DNA of 46,457 nt from Spirochaetota bacterium. Its GTDB lineage: Bacteria > Spirochaetota > UBA4802 > JAFGJZ01. The position numbers were made by a program, and so were the translations under genes. The first letter of the stretch is position 1; every line of letters starts with the position of its first letter. Shown in pieces: positions 1 through 8,191 of the stretch. The stretch covers positions 1-46,457 of the forward strand of contig JAFGJZ010000062.1 in NCBI GenBank assembly GCA_016928815.1, given 5' to 3'. The notes below the pieces were generated by a model. The model worked only from the letters and a program-made list of their open reading frames with translations, was not told the origin of the DNA and ran no database searches.

Positions 1-157
1 GATAAGAAGCGTCAGACAGATCAATTTCTATATCTTTATCGTTTTCATCACACAGACTGAATAGAGAGTCTTTGAGTTCTTTAATACCGAGCATGTCAAA
101 CTCACCTGTAAACTTAACAGAAATAAGTTTTTCCGTTTCATTAGTTTCAATTTGCAT
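1..157 (-). CDS. STAS-domain protein (anti-sigma-factor-antagonist type), partial
   Basis: The 52 visible residues match the start of a STAS domain: a beta strand with GEFD at residues 18-21 (family GELD), a helix, then a second strand ending IDLSDASY. In the SpoIIAA/RsbV family this strand leads directly into the phosphorylatable DSSG site, which here lies beyond the left edge. Family role: phosphorylation-controlled partner switching with an anti-sigma kinase, or a stressosome-like scaffold. The ATG at 157 has GGAG about 8 bases upstream. It follows the MCP-like gene by about 150 AT-rich bases, which contain a -35-like TTGACT at 225-220 on the minus strand, so it may have its own promoter. 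No phosphatase or kinase partner is visible, so its target is unknown. Confidence 0.75.
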   Translation of the reverse strand, partial: MQIETNETEKLISVKFTGEFDMLGIKELKDSLFSLCDENDKDIEIDLSDASY

Positions 158-308
158 AATACAGACTCCATTAATTAAATAAAATGCGGTACAATTAAAA
201 CTACATTAAATTTTTAAAAAGTCAATATATAAATATAATAAATAAATAAAAGAATATTTAAACCGGAAAATGCCGTTTGGAAAAGACAAAATCCATTACA
301 GAAAATCA

Positions 309-1982
309 TCAATTGTCCTTTAAAGACAGCAGTTCATCACAGCACACGCTGACGTGCTGACCCCTTTCCATATTTGCCGCACTTCCTTCAATTGGTATGC
401 GGACAACCTCAGTAAGTTTATTAAGATATTTCCTTAAATTCCCTGAATGTGTAAAAGATTTTTCAGAAATTTCAAGAATTGTATTTATTGTATTCCGGTT
501 GACTTTGCTGATGTTAATCATCTCGTTTAACTGTCTGATAATCATTTTTGAGACATCAGTGATTTGAGTGAAATCAGCATAGATTTTTTTAAATGATCTG
601 TTTACTTTATCAATTTTCAAATGAGTATCGGAGATATTGCTTTCAATCTTCGGAATGTTATTCTGAATATCTGTCTGTGATTTACTGATGTTTGCTGAAA
701 TATTCATGAATCCTTCATACTGATCAATATCACGCGCCGATTCAATCCTTGAATACATTCCTATAAGATGCATCGATTTCAGGATATTTTTCAGAAACTC
801 GATTATGTTGTCGATTTTTTTGTAATCTTCATTAAAAGCCTGAATCGTATCATTAGAGTGTAGAATTTTCGTTTCCGTGGATTTAAGCTGATCTACAAGT
901 TCAACAATGGCACTGCTGATTTTTGTTACTGATTCATCATTTTCTTCAGATTCAAGATTAAAAGCCACAGCGGTATCTTTCAGTTCATTTGTAAAAGAGT
1001 AGATACTGTTGGTTATTTCAAGACAGCCTTCCGTGAATGAAAGCTGATTTTTAGATTTTTTATTTACGTTTGATGCCGTAACGTGAATATTCTCAGATTT
1101 TTTTTTAATATTTTCAATCTTGAGTATGAAATCATCCGGCATCCCGGATTCTGATTCTGTATTAACTGAAATATTTTTTGAAACATCATCAACCAGATTT
1201 TCTGCAAAATTCCTTACAGAGGAAGAACCGGCTATAGCCTCTTTGGCATCACTGTCCATCTGCTCAAGCTGATGTTTCAGTTCATTCAGCATTTCAGCCA
1301 TTTTATTGATTTTTGGTTCAGCTGTTAATCCTTTACCGATCAGTTTTCCGAGAACTGAATTCTGATTTTCCAGCGCTTCCGGAAGTGACACAAATGTATT
1401 TGTTCCTTTTGATATCTCTTTCATGATTATATCATTTTCATCAACAAGACGGGAAACGCCTTCCGTGATGGGTCGTACAACATTTACGATATTTTCAAGA
1501 TTCTGAGTAATGAAATTGGACATTTCGTTAAGCTTATTTGCGAGAATATCAAATACTCCCGAAGTGTTGGAATATTTGCTGGATACTATCGCCGCATTCA
1601 ACGCGAGAGAAAAAATATCATCCGTATCGTTTCTGATTTCATCCACCAGACCGGTAAGTTTGATGATTTCATTTTCAGTACCGCTTAAATCATTTTTAAT
1701 GTCTGTAAGATCCGAGATTATGGATGAAAGAATACCTGTACAACCGGAAATTCTGTCATCATTATCCTGAATAAGCTCCATCGATGAATTAAGATTTGTT
1801 TTTATATTTAAAAAATTCTCAATAAACTTTCCGGTTTCATCAGAAAGCATTTCACACATTTCAACGCTGTTCTCGGTTATATCCTTTCTTAAGACAGAAT
1901 TTTTATTTACTTCTGCTGCTGTCCCGGCAACACGGCTGACAGTTTCTAAAATATCGTCAATAATTTCATTGGCAGTACGCAT
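309..1982 (-). CDS. Soluble MCP-like coiled-coil protein with two degenerate signalling tips
   Basis: A 557-residue, almost entirely helical protein with no membrane segment and no sensor domain that I recognise. Two stretches look like decayed forms of the MCP hairpin tip. Residues 122-155 contain FSLALNAAIVSSK, compared with the canonical LLALNAAIEAAR. Residues 402-436 contain MHLIGMYSRIESAR. Both lack the GEAGRGFAVVA turn that binds CheA and CheW. The ATG has AGGAG 6 bases upstream. It lies 63 bases downstream of a genuine 7-TM MCP in the same direction. Inference: a tandem duplication of an MCP signalling domain that lost kinase control and may pack into, cap or scaffold receptor arrays, or feed the adjacent STAS protein. 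The coding call is secure; the function is not. Confidence 0.85.
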   Translation of the reverse strand: MRTANEIIDDILETVSRVAGTAAEVNKNSVLRKDITENSVEMCEMLSDETGKFIENFLNIKTNLNSSMELIQDNDDRISGCTGILSSIISDLTDIKNDLSGTENEIIKLTGLVDEIRNDTDDIFSLALNAAIVSSKYSNTSGVFDILANKLNEMSNFITQNLENIVNVVRPITEGVSRLVDENDIIMKEISKGTNTFVSLPEALENQNSVLGKLIGKGLTAEPKINKMAEMLNELKHQLEQMDSDAKEAIAGSSSVRNFAENLVDDVSKNISVNTESESGMPDDFILKIENIKKKSENIHVTASNVNKKSKNQLSFTEGCLEITNSIYSFTNELKDTAVAFNLESEENDESVTKISSAIVELVDQLKSTETKILHSNDTIQAFNEDYKKIDNIIEFLKNILKSMHLIGMYSRIESARDIDQYEGFMNISANISKSQTDIQNNIPKIESNISDTHLKIDKVNRSFKKIYADFTQITDVSKMIIRQLNEMINISKVNRNTINTILEISEKSFTHSGNLRKYLNKLTEVVRIPIEGSAANMERGQHVSVCCDELLSLKDN

Positions 1983-2045
1983 AAAGTCTCCTGGAAGCTG
2001 AATTATATTATGATATCACAAAAAAAAAATTAGTCAAGAAATGTT

Positions 2046-3737
2046 TTAACGGCTGGTTAAACTCTGAATCGTTTGAGCCATTTCAATCAGGTTATTTGTC
2101 TTCATGTTCAGGGCATTTATCAATTCATTCAGGTTTTCACTCATTCCCGCAATCGATTCAATATCCCGAATATGGTTGCTTATCGAATCTTTCATTTCAA
2201 CACCGTGATTTTTATTTTTTTCAATAAGAGATTCAGCGGACTTCAACTGATCATAAATATCGGAGCTGGTCCTTTTATAATAATCAGTAAAATCATTATT
2301 TTCCTGAAGAATACCTTTATATAAATCCGAAATGACAACCGTATCTTTAAAATAATTTTTCAGTTTTTTCATTTTATCAACTGTTTCAGCCGCCATAGTG
2401 CTGCCGCCGGCCAGTTCTTCATTGGAGGACTGTACAATGTCTATGATCTGTTTAAAGAGGGATGAAATATTCTGCATTTCAGCAGTTGAACTTTCCGACA
2501 GCTTGCCGACTCCTTCCGCAACCACGGCAAAACCTCTCCCTGCCTCTCCCGCACGTGCTGCCTCAATGGAGGCATTCAGCGCCAGCATCTTTGTCTGATC
2601 AGAAATGTCAGTTATTGCATCAAGAGATGATTTTATGCGTGAAACGGCAGTTGATAGTGTTTTAAAAATTTCTTCAGGACTGCTTAAATCGGTTTTTTCA
2701 GTTTCACCGGAAAAATCAAAGATAGCAAAAAGCTCCTTCTGTTCCTCATTGAGAAGTATATCCGGGAATTTTTTCATTTCAATGCTGCCGTTTTTCCTGT
2801 TTTCAATTCTGTCATTTATTTCGCTGATTTCACTTATAATCATATTCATTTTTTCAACGATATCTTTTCTGTCATTATCCTGTGCATATATATTCTCAAC
2901 GACAAATGACAGTTTCTGCCAGCCCTGTACCGACATTTTGACAAGATCATCCGAAAGCGCGGAAAGATCAGAACCCAGTTTCATCAGTTCAAAAACGAGA
3001 TTCCGCTGTGTCTCCAAAACCTTTTTCAGATGGTCAATCATGGTAACAACGCTTTCTATTAATTCTTTAAAAACGACACTGGCGAACATCATAGGAACCA
3101 GAAGAGGCGCTGCCGATTTAATGATTATCAGATATCCCGGAACATCATCCAGAAATACAAGTATTATATTTATGGTTTGAGACACTAAAATAGAAAAAAA
3201 AGCTGTAACAAGTCTGAATTTATAAGTTGTACGGTATTTCATTAGATAATAAATCGAGAACATGAGGATTATGACAAAAAAAACGGAAAAAGAAAATTGA
3301 AGCAGCGATTTGCCGAAAATATATCCATCTGAAAAATTCATTATAATGTAAATCTGCATCCCGGCATATATGAACACCACGGATATCATTCCATACAGAA
3401 TGTTTCTTTTGAACTTTTTCCTGTCTTTTACAAAATCACAGATAAACGCTCTTGATAATGAAAGCACAATAAGGGCAAAAAGAGAATTCATCATTAAAGG
3501 AATATATTTCTGCGAAAAAACAGTGCCGTAGAATATCTTAAGTACATATGTTGCAGTTGTTATGACGTTAATTGCCGTGATTGAAAATGCTGCAGTAAGT
3601 TTGAAAATAAGATCATTGCGTTTTGTCCTGATAAATTCCGCAGCGATAATGTACAGCATCCAGGCAAATAACGCAGACTGCAGCGAATGAAGATAAGCAA
3701 GCCCTGAATCGGTCTGTAGGAAATGTATAAGTTTCAT
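2046..3737 (-). CDS. Methyl-accepting chemotaxis protein with N-terminal 7-TM domain
   Basis: 563 residues. About seven hydrophobic segments (roughly residues 20-36, 46-68, 80-98, 112-134, 146-166, 174-196 and 204-224) are followed by a cytoplasmic helical stalk. A near-consensus MCP tip lies at residues 377-412, including LALNASIEAARAGEAGRGFA. There is no HAMP domain and no large periplasmic ligand domain, so sensing is probably by the membrane bundle. Family role: it forms arrays with CheW and CheA and modulates CheA. The start overlaps the TauE stop by ATGA (3734-3737), and no strong Shine-Dalgarno sequence is visible, so translation is probably coupled to the permease gene. That arrangement suggests the receptor reads out the permease or its substrate, which is an inference. 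Confidence 0.93.
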   Translation of the reverse strand: MKLIHFLQTDSGLAYLHSLQSALFAWMLYIIAAEFIRTKRNDLIFKLTAAFSITAINVITTATYVLKIFYGTVFSQKYIPLMMNSLFALIVLSLSRAFICDFVKDRKKFKRNILYGMISVVFIYAGMQIYIIMNFSDGYIFGKSLLQFSFSVFFVIILMFSIYYLMKYRTTYKFRLVTAFFSILVSQTINIILVFLDDVPGYLIIIKSAAPLLVPMMFASVVFKELIESVVTMIDHLKKVLETQRNLVFELMKLGSDLSALSDDLVKMSVQGWQKLSFVVENIYAQDNDRKDIVEKMNMIISEISEINDRIENRKNGSIEMKKFPDILLNEEQKELFAIFDFSGETEKTDLSSPEEIFKTLSTAVSRIKSSLDAITDISDQTKMLALNASIEAARAGEAGRGFAVVAEGVGKLSESSTAEMQNISSLFKQIIDIVQSSNEELAGGSTMAAETVDKMKKLKNYFKDTVVISDLYKGILQENNDFTDYYKRTSSDIYDQLKSAESLIEKNKNHGVEMKDSISNHIRDIESIAGMSENLNELINALNMKTNNLIEMAQTIQSLTSR

Positions 3738-4549
3738 AAATTATAAATCCAGATAAATCCTTTGGATATGTAGAAAACTCCGATTCCGATTACACAGACG
3801 GAAAATATAAGCTTCAGCAGTCTTTCAGGAAGAAATTTTGTCAGATAAGGTCCAATCTGACCGCCGATGATGACCCCCGTACCGGTCCAGATCCAAAGCC
3901 GCCAGAGGATAAGTCCCGCATGAAGATTCAGAATGGTTATTATCCAGTCACCGGTAGCTTCAACCAGAATTGCAGTCGCATTAGCCCTTTTAGTTTTTAT
4001 CTGAAGACCTTTCTCCAGAACAGGCTGGGCAAGTTCACATATTCCCGTACCTGTGGCCGCCGAGAAAAATCCTCCTATCGGAGGTATCCACATATACCCG
4101 TATATATCCTCAATTGGAATATTCTGTCTGGTACCCATGTAGTTTTTTACCGCGCCGTAAAACTGCATAACTGACAGCAATATGAGAATTACTCCTAAAA
4201 TAAGTTTGAGCAGTTCGCCGTGAATAATCATTAATGCGTAATTTCCAATCACCACGCCGGGAATTGTCAGCATTATCATTGTAAAACCGATCGGCAGTTC
4301 TATCATTTTGTAGTATACATACCTGATGGCACCGCTGGTCATACCTACAGTTTCAGTCGCAATTCCGGTCGCCACGGAATTCTGAATAGGTATATTCATA
4401 AAAAGATTATAGATCGGCTGAAAGATAACTCCTCCCGAAAAACCGGAAGAATTGCAGATAATAGCAACGAGTATCGCAACAGGAAACATATACCAGTATT
4501 CAAACAGTGCCGAATGCTGAGTTATAAAATTCAGAATATTATCAATCAT
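3734..4549 (-). CDS. TauE/SafE (DUF81) family membrane permease
   Basis: 271 residues and strongly hydrophobic, with about eight membrane segments in two homologous halves. Each half carries the family's glycine-rich loop: GFSGGVIFQP at residues 36-45, and a second GGFFSAATGTG loop near the middle. Members export or import small sulfur-containing or organic anions such as sulfite, sulfoacetate or taurine-related compounds. The substrate cannot be read from sequence. I start at ATG 4549 rather than the TTG at 4552 because GGAGG sits 6 bases upstream of the ATG. It begins 17 bases after the HAMP gene and overlaps the MCP by 4 bases, so it is tightly embedded in a sensory operon. Confidence 0.88.
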   Translation of the reverse strand: MIDNILNFITQHSALFEYWYMFPVAILVAIICNSSGFSGGVIFQPIYNLFMNIPIQNSVATGIATETVGMTSGAIRYVYYKMIELPIGFTMIMLTIPGVVIGNYALMIIHGELLKLILGVILILLSVMQFYGAVKNYMGTRQNIPIEDIYGYMWIPPIGGFFSAATGTGICELAQPVLEKGLQIKTKRANATAILVEATGDWIITILNLHAGLILWRLWIWTGTGVIIGGQIGPYLTKFLPERLLKLIFSVCVIGIGVFYISKGFIWIYNL

Positions 4550-4566
4550 CAAATTCCTCCAGCATA

Positions 4567-5373
4567 TCAGTTGCTTTTGCCATAGTGTTTAAGTGTTTCA
4601 TCAATTTCCTTTTGTGTAATCTGGGATGGAATACTGTAAGAATTATATGAACCGATAAAACTGTGGAGTGCCGTCAGATCATCGCTCATTTTATTCAGAA
4701 TGGTTTCAACTTCCAGAGAAGTCTCCATAATTTTTTTAAAATCATTAACTTTAATTTTTTTATTTTTAATTACATTATCAAACACATCATTTCTGATTAC
4801 TGAATCGATCTGCCCGAGAGCAAGTGCAATTTTGAAATTGTAATTATCAAGTTCCCTTTTTATCTGCTTTATCATATCCTGAAGATTAATATTCATGTCA
4901 TTTACAAGTCCTGCCATCTGACCTATCTCATCCTCACTTAATACCGGAACATGTGCCGACAGGTCGCCGGCGGCAAGTTTTTTCGTCGCATCGACAAGTC
5001 CGTCCATTGGTACAACAATATCTCTGGTGAAAAGGTTAAAAGCCGCTATTATACTGAAAGTTACAACCAGCAGAAGGAGAATCATTCTGTTTCTCATGTC
5101 TCTTATCGGTGTATTTGTCCCGGCTTTCAGCAGATCCGATTTGATCGCTGAAAGAGTTTTTTCATCGACATTTTTCTGTATTGCGCTGATGTATTTGTCG
5201 TTTATTGCACTTTGAAATTTAGGAGAACTTACCTCCAGAATAATCTGAGCGCCGACAGAAAGCGAAACAATTGTAATCAGAAGAAAATAAATCATCAGCT
5301 TTTTTTTCAGTCTCGACATCTGTTTTTTTTCTTTAATATTATCGCTCTTGTTTTCTGCAGGATTTTCAGACAT
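4567..5373 (-). CDS. Membrane HAMP-domain protein without a recognisable output domain
   Basis: 268 residues. A charged cytoplasmic N-terminus is followed by TM1 (about 26-46), a short periplasmic helix-rich segment (47-96), TM2 (97-114), and a HAMP domain (115-168) with the usual proline (VVPMDGL) and the DExG-type motif SEDEIGQM. About 100 residues after HAMP are helical, but show no MCP tip, histidine kinase, GGDEF or PP2C motif. The ATG has AAGGA 6 bases upstream. It is the first gene of a run continuing into TauE, two MCP-type proteins and STAS. Family knowledge: HAMP converts membrane motion into helix rotation. Inference: it acts through another protein in the operon. Confidence 0.85.
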   Translation of the reverse strand: MSENPAENKSDNIKEKKQMSRLKKKLMIYFLLITIVSLSVGAQIILEVSSPKFQSAINDKYISAIQKNVDEKTLSAIKSDLLKAGTNTPIRDMRNRMILLLLVVTFSIIAAFNLFTRDIVVPMDGLVDATKKLAAGDLSAHVPVLSEDEIGQMAGLVNDMNINLQDMIKQIKRELDNYNFKIALALGQIDSVIRNDVFDNVIKNKKIKVNDFKKIMETSLEVETILNKMSDDLTALHSFIGSYNSYSIPSQITQKEIDETLKHYGKSN

Positions 5374-5686
5374 AAAATATCCTTAATTTGAAATTTTTAA
5401 CCCGGATGCAATATCAATCTTAATGACAGAATTAATATCCGATAAACAAATGGAGCTGTAAAACATATTTTTCATATTATTGCAGAAAAAACTTTTTTTT
5501 CAACAAATAAATCAGACATGAGATAAAAAATTAAAAATATGCAGCGGAATAAATCAATATTACAATTCTGTATTTTCAAATAAATTCGGTTTTTAAACCG
5601 ATAACCGGAAGTAAAACTAAAGTAAATCAGATAAATAATCCGATTAGATAATATCACTTGAAATTAGCAATTATGGCGGGTACTGC
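5374..5686 (+). other. Non-coding AT-rich interval
   Basis: I see no gene here. A 61-codon minus-strand open frame (5472-5657) has composition like the surrounding intergenic DNA, no Shine-Dalgarno sequence and no family resemblance. There is one weak inverted repeat, CGGTTT-TT-AAACCG, at 5587-5600. The interval should hold the promoter of the HAMP/TauE/MCP operon reading left, but no hexamer pair stands out. Confidence 0.5.
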
Positions 5687-5830
5687 ATGATTCAATCAGA
5701 AAAAGACATGAAGAAATGGAAAAACGAGCAGATCAGATATTATCAGAACTATCTTAATAACTTCGAGCGCGATTCAAGAGAATACAGGGTACTTGAAAAA
5801 GGAATTACTGATCTGAAAAAATCACTTTAG
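5687..5830 (+). CDS. Possible small protein, 47 residues
   Basis: ATG at 5687 opens a frame ending TAG at 5828-5830. The predicted product is hydrophilic and amphipathic, rich in K, E, Q, Y and N, and looks like a single helix pair. Its amino-acid composition looks coding, unlike the flanking AT-rich DNA. Only a weak GGCGGG lies upstream. It converges with the end of the NtrC-type regulator, with 15 bases between the stops. I recognise no family. Confidence 0.4.
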   Translation: MIQSEKDMKKWKNEQIRYYQNYLNNFERDSREYRVLEKGITDLKKSL

Positions 5831-5845
5831 TACCTGCTGAGCGCT

Positions 5846-7249
5846 TCAGATTGATTTTTTTACAGGAATATTATATTTAATTATTTTATTATGAATTGTT
5901 TTCCTTGAGATTCCAAGTGATTCAGCTGCATGTGAGATATTATACTCACTGAATTTAATAGCTTCGGAAATTACCTGTTTTTCAATTTCACTGAAACTTC
6001 TGATTTTACCGTTACCGTCAAGGGTAATCACCTTCTGAAGATTGTCGTTTCCGTTATTTAATGCCGGAATATCCTCCGAACCTTCCTCGGCCCTGATAAA
6101 ATTGACTATTTCACTGTAAGTGGATATTTTATCAGCGGAGAGCAGTACAATTCTCCGAATAAGATTTTCAAGCTGTCTGACATTTCCAGGCCATAAATAA
6201 CCCGTTAGAAACATACGTGAATCCACAGTAAGAGTAACGTTCCGTTTATATTCCTGGTTATACTTTTCCAGAAAAAAGTCTATAAATCCGGGAATATCAT
6301 CTGCACGTTCCCGGAGAGAGGGAATAGTCACGGGAACGACATTCAGTCTGTAATACAGATCCTCCCTGAATTTACCTTCCGCAACCATTTTTTTCAGATC
6401 CCTGTTGCTTGCGGCAATTATCCTTGCATCCGATTTAATTATCTTGTTTCCGCCAATTCTTTCAAATTCTTTTTCCTGCAGCACTGTAAGAAGTTTTGTC
6501 TGAAAATTAATGGATAGATTCGAAATCTCATCAAGAAATAAGGTACCTTTACCCGCAGCTTCAAACTTACCGATTTTCCGTGAAACAGCACCTGTAAATG
6601 AGCCCTTTTCATGACCGAAGAGTTCGGAACCGATTAAATCCTGCGGTATGGTGCTGCAATCCAGCGACTTGAAAGGTTCAAGACTCCTGTTGCTGTTATA
6701 ATGAATTGCTTTGGCCAGAATACTTTTTCCGGTTCCGCTTTCTCCTGAAATTAAAATTGTACTGTCGGTATTTATTACCTGCTTAACTGTCTTAAGAAGA
6801 AGTTTCATCGCTTTAGATTGAGACGAGAAGCCTTCAAGATCATAGTTGGATTTAATTTCAGTGCGGAGAGTCTTTATTTCATTTTCAAGAGTGATTTTTT
6901 CACTTATATTTTTAAGAATAAAAACAAGCTTTTCATTTTCAAAAGGTTTTGTCATGAAATCATAAGCGCCCAGTTTCATTGCCTTAATGGCTGTGTTTAT
7001 ATCCTTTGATGCCGTAAGAATGACTACTGCGATATCAAGCTTTGATTCCTTTATTTCCGAAATAACATCAAGTCCGTTTTTACCGGGAAGTTCAAGATCA
7101 AGAAGCAGAATATCATACCTGTTTTTTTTAATTAGACTGATTATTACATCACCCCTGTCAACCGTATCAATTGTGAAATCAGCTGAAAAAAGTTCAGTAA
7201 GTAGCGCCCTGATTCCGGGCTCATCATCTGCTATTAGTAGCTTATACAT
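5846..7249 (-). CDS. NtrC-family sigma54-dependent response regulator
   Basis: 467 residues in three domains. The receiver domain (about 1-115) has acidic D8/D9, phospho-acceptor D51, T79 and K101. The AAA+ domain (about 138-370) has Walker A GESGTGKS (169-176), a sigma54-contact loop GSFTGA (216-221, a usual variant of GAFTGA) and Walker B TLFLDE (236-241). A Fis-type helix-turn-helix occupies the C-terminus (about 425-463). Family role: once phosphorylated it oligomerises and remodels sigma54 RNA polymerase at -24/-12 promoters. The start overlaps the upstream kinase-like gene by 8 bases, so the two are translationally coupled. All catalytic residues are intact. The target genes are not evident; I found no convincing -24/-12 site beside it. 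Confidence 0.95.
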   Translation of the reverse strand: MYKLLIADDEPGIRALLTELFSADFTIDTVDRGDVIISLIKKNRYDILLLDLELPGKNGLDVISEIKESKLDIAVVILTASKDINTAIKAMKLGAYDFMTKPFENEKLVFILKNISEKITLENEIKTLRTEIKSNYDLEGFSSQSKAMKLLLKTVKQVINTDSTILISGESGTGKSILAKAIHYNSNRSLEPFKSLDCSTIPQDLIGSELFGHEKGSFTGAVSRKIGKFEAAGKGTLFLDEISNLSINFQTKLLTVLQEKEFERIGGNKIIKSDARIIAASNRDLKKMVAEGKFREDLYYRLNVVPVTIPSLRERADDIPGFIDFFLEKYNQEYKRNVTLTVDSRMFLTGYLWPGNVRQLENLIRRIVLLSADKISTYSEIVNFIRAEEGSEDIPALNNGNDNLQKVITLDGNGKIRSFSEIEKQVISEAIKFSEYNISHAAESLGISRKTIHNKIIKYNIPVKKSI

Positions 7250-7856
7250 TCGGGAATTTTACCGATACCATGTTTTTTTCTTTATCAAACCGCAGTTCCA
7301 TATTAAGTTTCGATGCAATCTGCAATGCATTAAAAAGGCTGCTTCCGTCACGGAAAAAAACAGCTGCTGCATAAGGCAGAAAGAAATTTGAGCTGTTTAA
7401 TGAAAAAAAATCAATATTTCTGTAAAAAATTTTTATTTCCGTTTTTTCTGTTATGAACTGTATTTCAGTCTTTTCATATACCTCATTCAGATCAGTCAGC
7501 AGAAAAATTATTTTTTTGAACAGGAAAACATCTGTTTTTAAAAAAATATCATCATCAGGAGTAATTAATTTCAATGATTTTTTCTGCGTCTGAAGTTCAA
7601 TCACAAGATCATTCAGGCTTATTTCAGAAAATTCATTTATCCCGGTATCAAAATAACTGTAAAGGTTATCGAAAATTTCTTCAATGGCGGAAATCTGCCT
7701 CAGCATAATCTCGCAATAGCCGCTGATTTTGTCAGGATCCTGTTTTTTTACTTCAAGAAGCTGCACAAAACCCTTAAGAGCCGTCAGCGGATTTCTTATT
7801 TCATGATTTAACGCTCTGATTAATTCTTCTGTAGTTTTAAGATCATTTTCTGTCAT
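7242..7856 (-). CDS. Histidine-kinase-like protein: DHp domain with a degenerate ATPase domain
   Basis: 204 residues, soluble, no PAS or membrane segment. A clear HisKA H-box is present, NHEIRNPLTALKGFVQLLE, with phospho-His H18 and the HExxN phosphatase signature intact. The second half still resembles a shrunken HATPase_c fold, ending LQIASKL...MVSVKFP like the end of a normal kinase. It lacks the N-box asparagines, the DxGxG G1 box and the G2 box, so ATP binding is unlikely. Inference: a phosphotransferase or phosphatase for the NtrC-type regulator encoded immediately downstream with an 8-base overlap, in the manner of ChpT-like phosphotransferases. It overlaps rsfS by 14 bases. Confidence 0.82.
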   Translation of the reverse strand: MTENDLKTTEELIRALNHEIRNPLTALKGFVQLLEVKKQDPDKISGYCEIMLRQISAIEEIFDNLYSYFDTGINEFSEISLNDLVIELQTQKKSLKLITPDDDIFLKTDVFLFKKIIFLLTDLNEVYEKTEIQFITEKTEIKIFYRNIDFFSLNSSNFFLPYAAAVFFRDGSSLFNALQIASKLNMELRFDKEKNMVSVKFPNV

Positions 7857-8190
7857 ATTCTATTTCTTCTGCATCTGCCCATAATCTTTCCAGATCATAA
7901 TATGAACGCGATTCTGATGAAAATATATGAATGATCAGCTCACCGTAATCAAGTACGATCCATTCTGTTTCAAACTCGGGTTTCCCGCGAAGTCCGTATC
8001 CCTCATTATAAAGAACCTTCTGAACGGATCTTGAAAGTGACCGCAGATGCATTTTGGATGAACCGGTTACAATTATAAAATAATCGAGATAGGAATTTAC
8101 TTTTCTGAGATCCAGAAATTTAACGTCTTCACCTTTCTTCTCAAGAAGAACCGATACTGCATTTTTTCCTGCTGAAATAACATCACTCAT
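7843..8190 (-). CDS. rsfS: Ribosomal silencing factor RsfS
   Basis: 115 residues, the normal length for the RsfS/YbeB/Iojap family. The family pattern is clear: L-DLR-V-SYLDYFIIVTGSS near residues 26-45, then GLRGKPEFETEWIVLDYGELIIHIFS. RsfS binds ribosomal protein uL14 and blocks joining of the 30S and 50S subunits when nutrients are scarce. It sits directly after the LCP-like gene (1 base between stop and start) and two genes after nadD, a widespread neighbourhood for this factor. It overlaps the kinase-like gene downstream by 14 bases. Confidence 0.96.
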   Translation of the reverse strand: MSDVISAGKNAVSVLLEKKGEDVKFLDLRKVNSYLDYFIIVTGSSKMHLRSLSRSVQKVLYNEGYGLRGKPEFETEWIVLDYGELIIHIFSSESRSYYDLERLWADAEEIEYDRK

Positions 8191-8191
8191 T

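Noticed and set aside
2605..3180. 191-codon open frame on the plus strand
   Set aside because: It is antisense to the membrane and linker part of the 7-TM MCP. Its Ser/Phe/Ile-rich translation is the mirror of that gene's codon use, and it has no ribosome site.
5472..5657. 61-codon minus-strand open frame
   Set aside because: AT-rich intergenic composition, no ribosome site, and a hydrophobic-aromatic translation expected from random AT-rich DNA.
5675..5686. GG...GC pattern like a sigma54 -24/-12 promoter, considered because an NtrC regulator is adjacent
   Set aside because: GG and GC are only 10 bases apart start to start; sigma54 promoters require 12.
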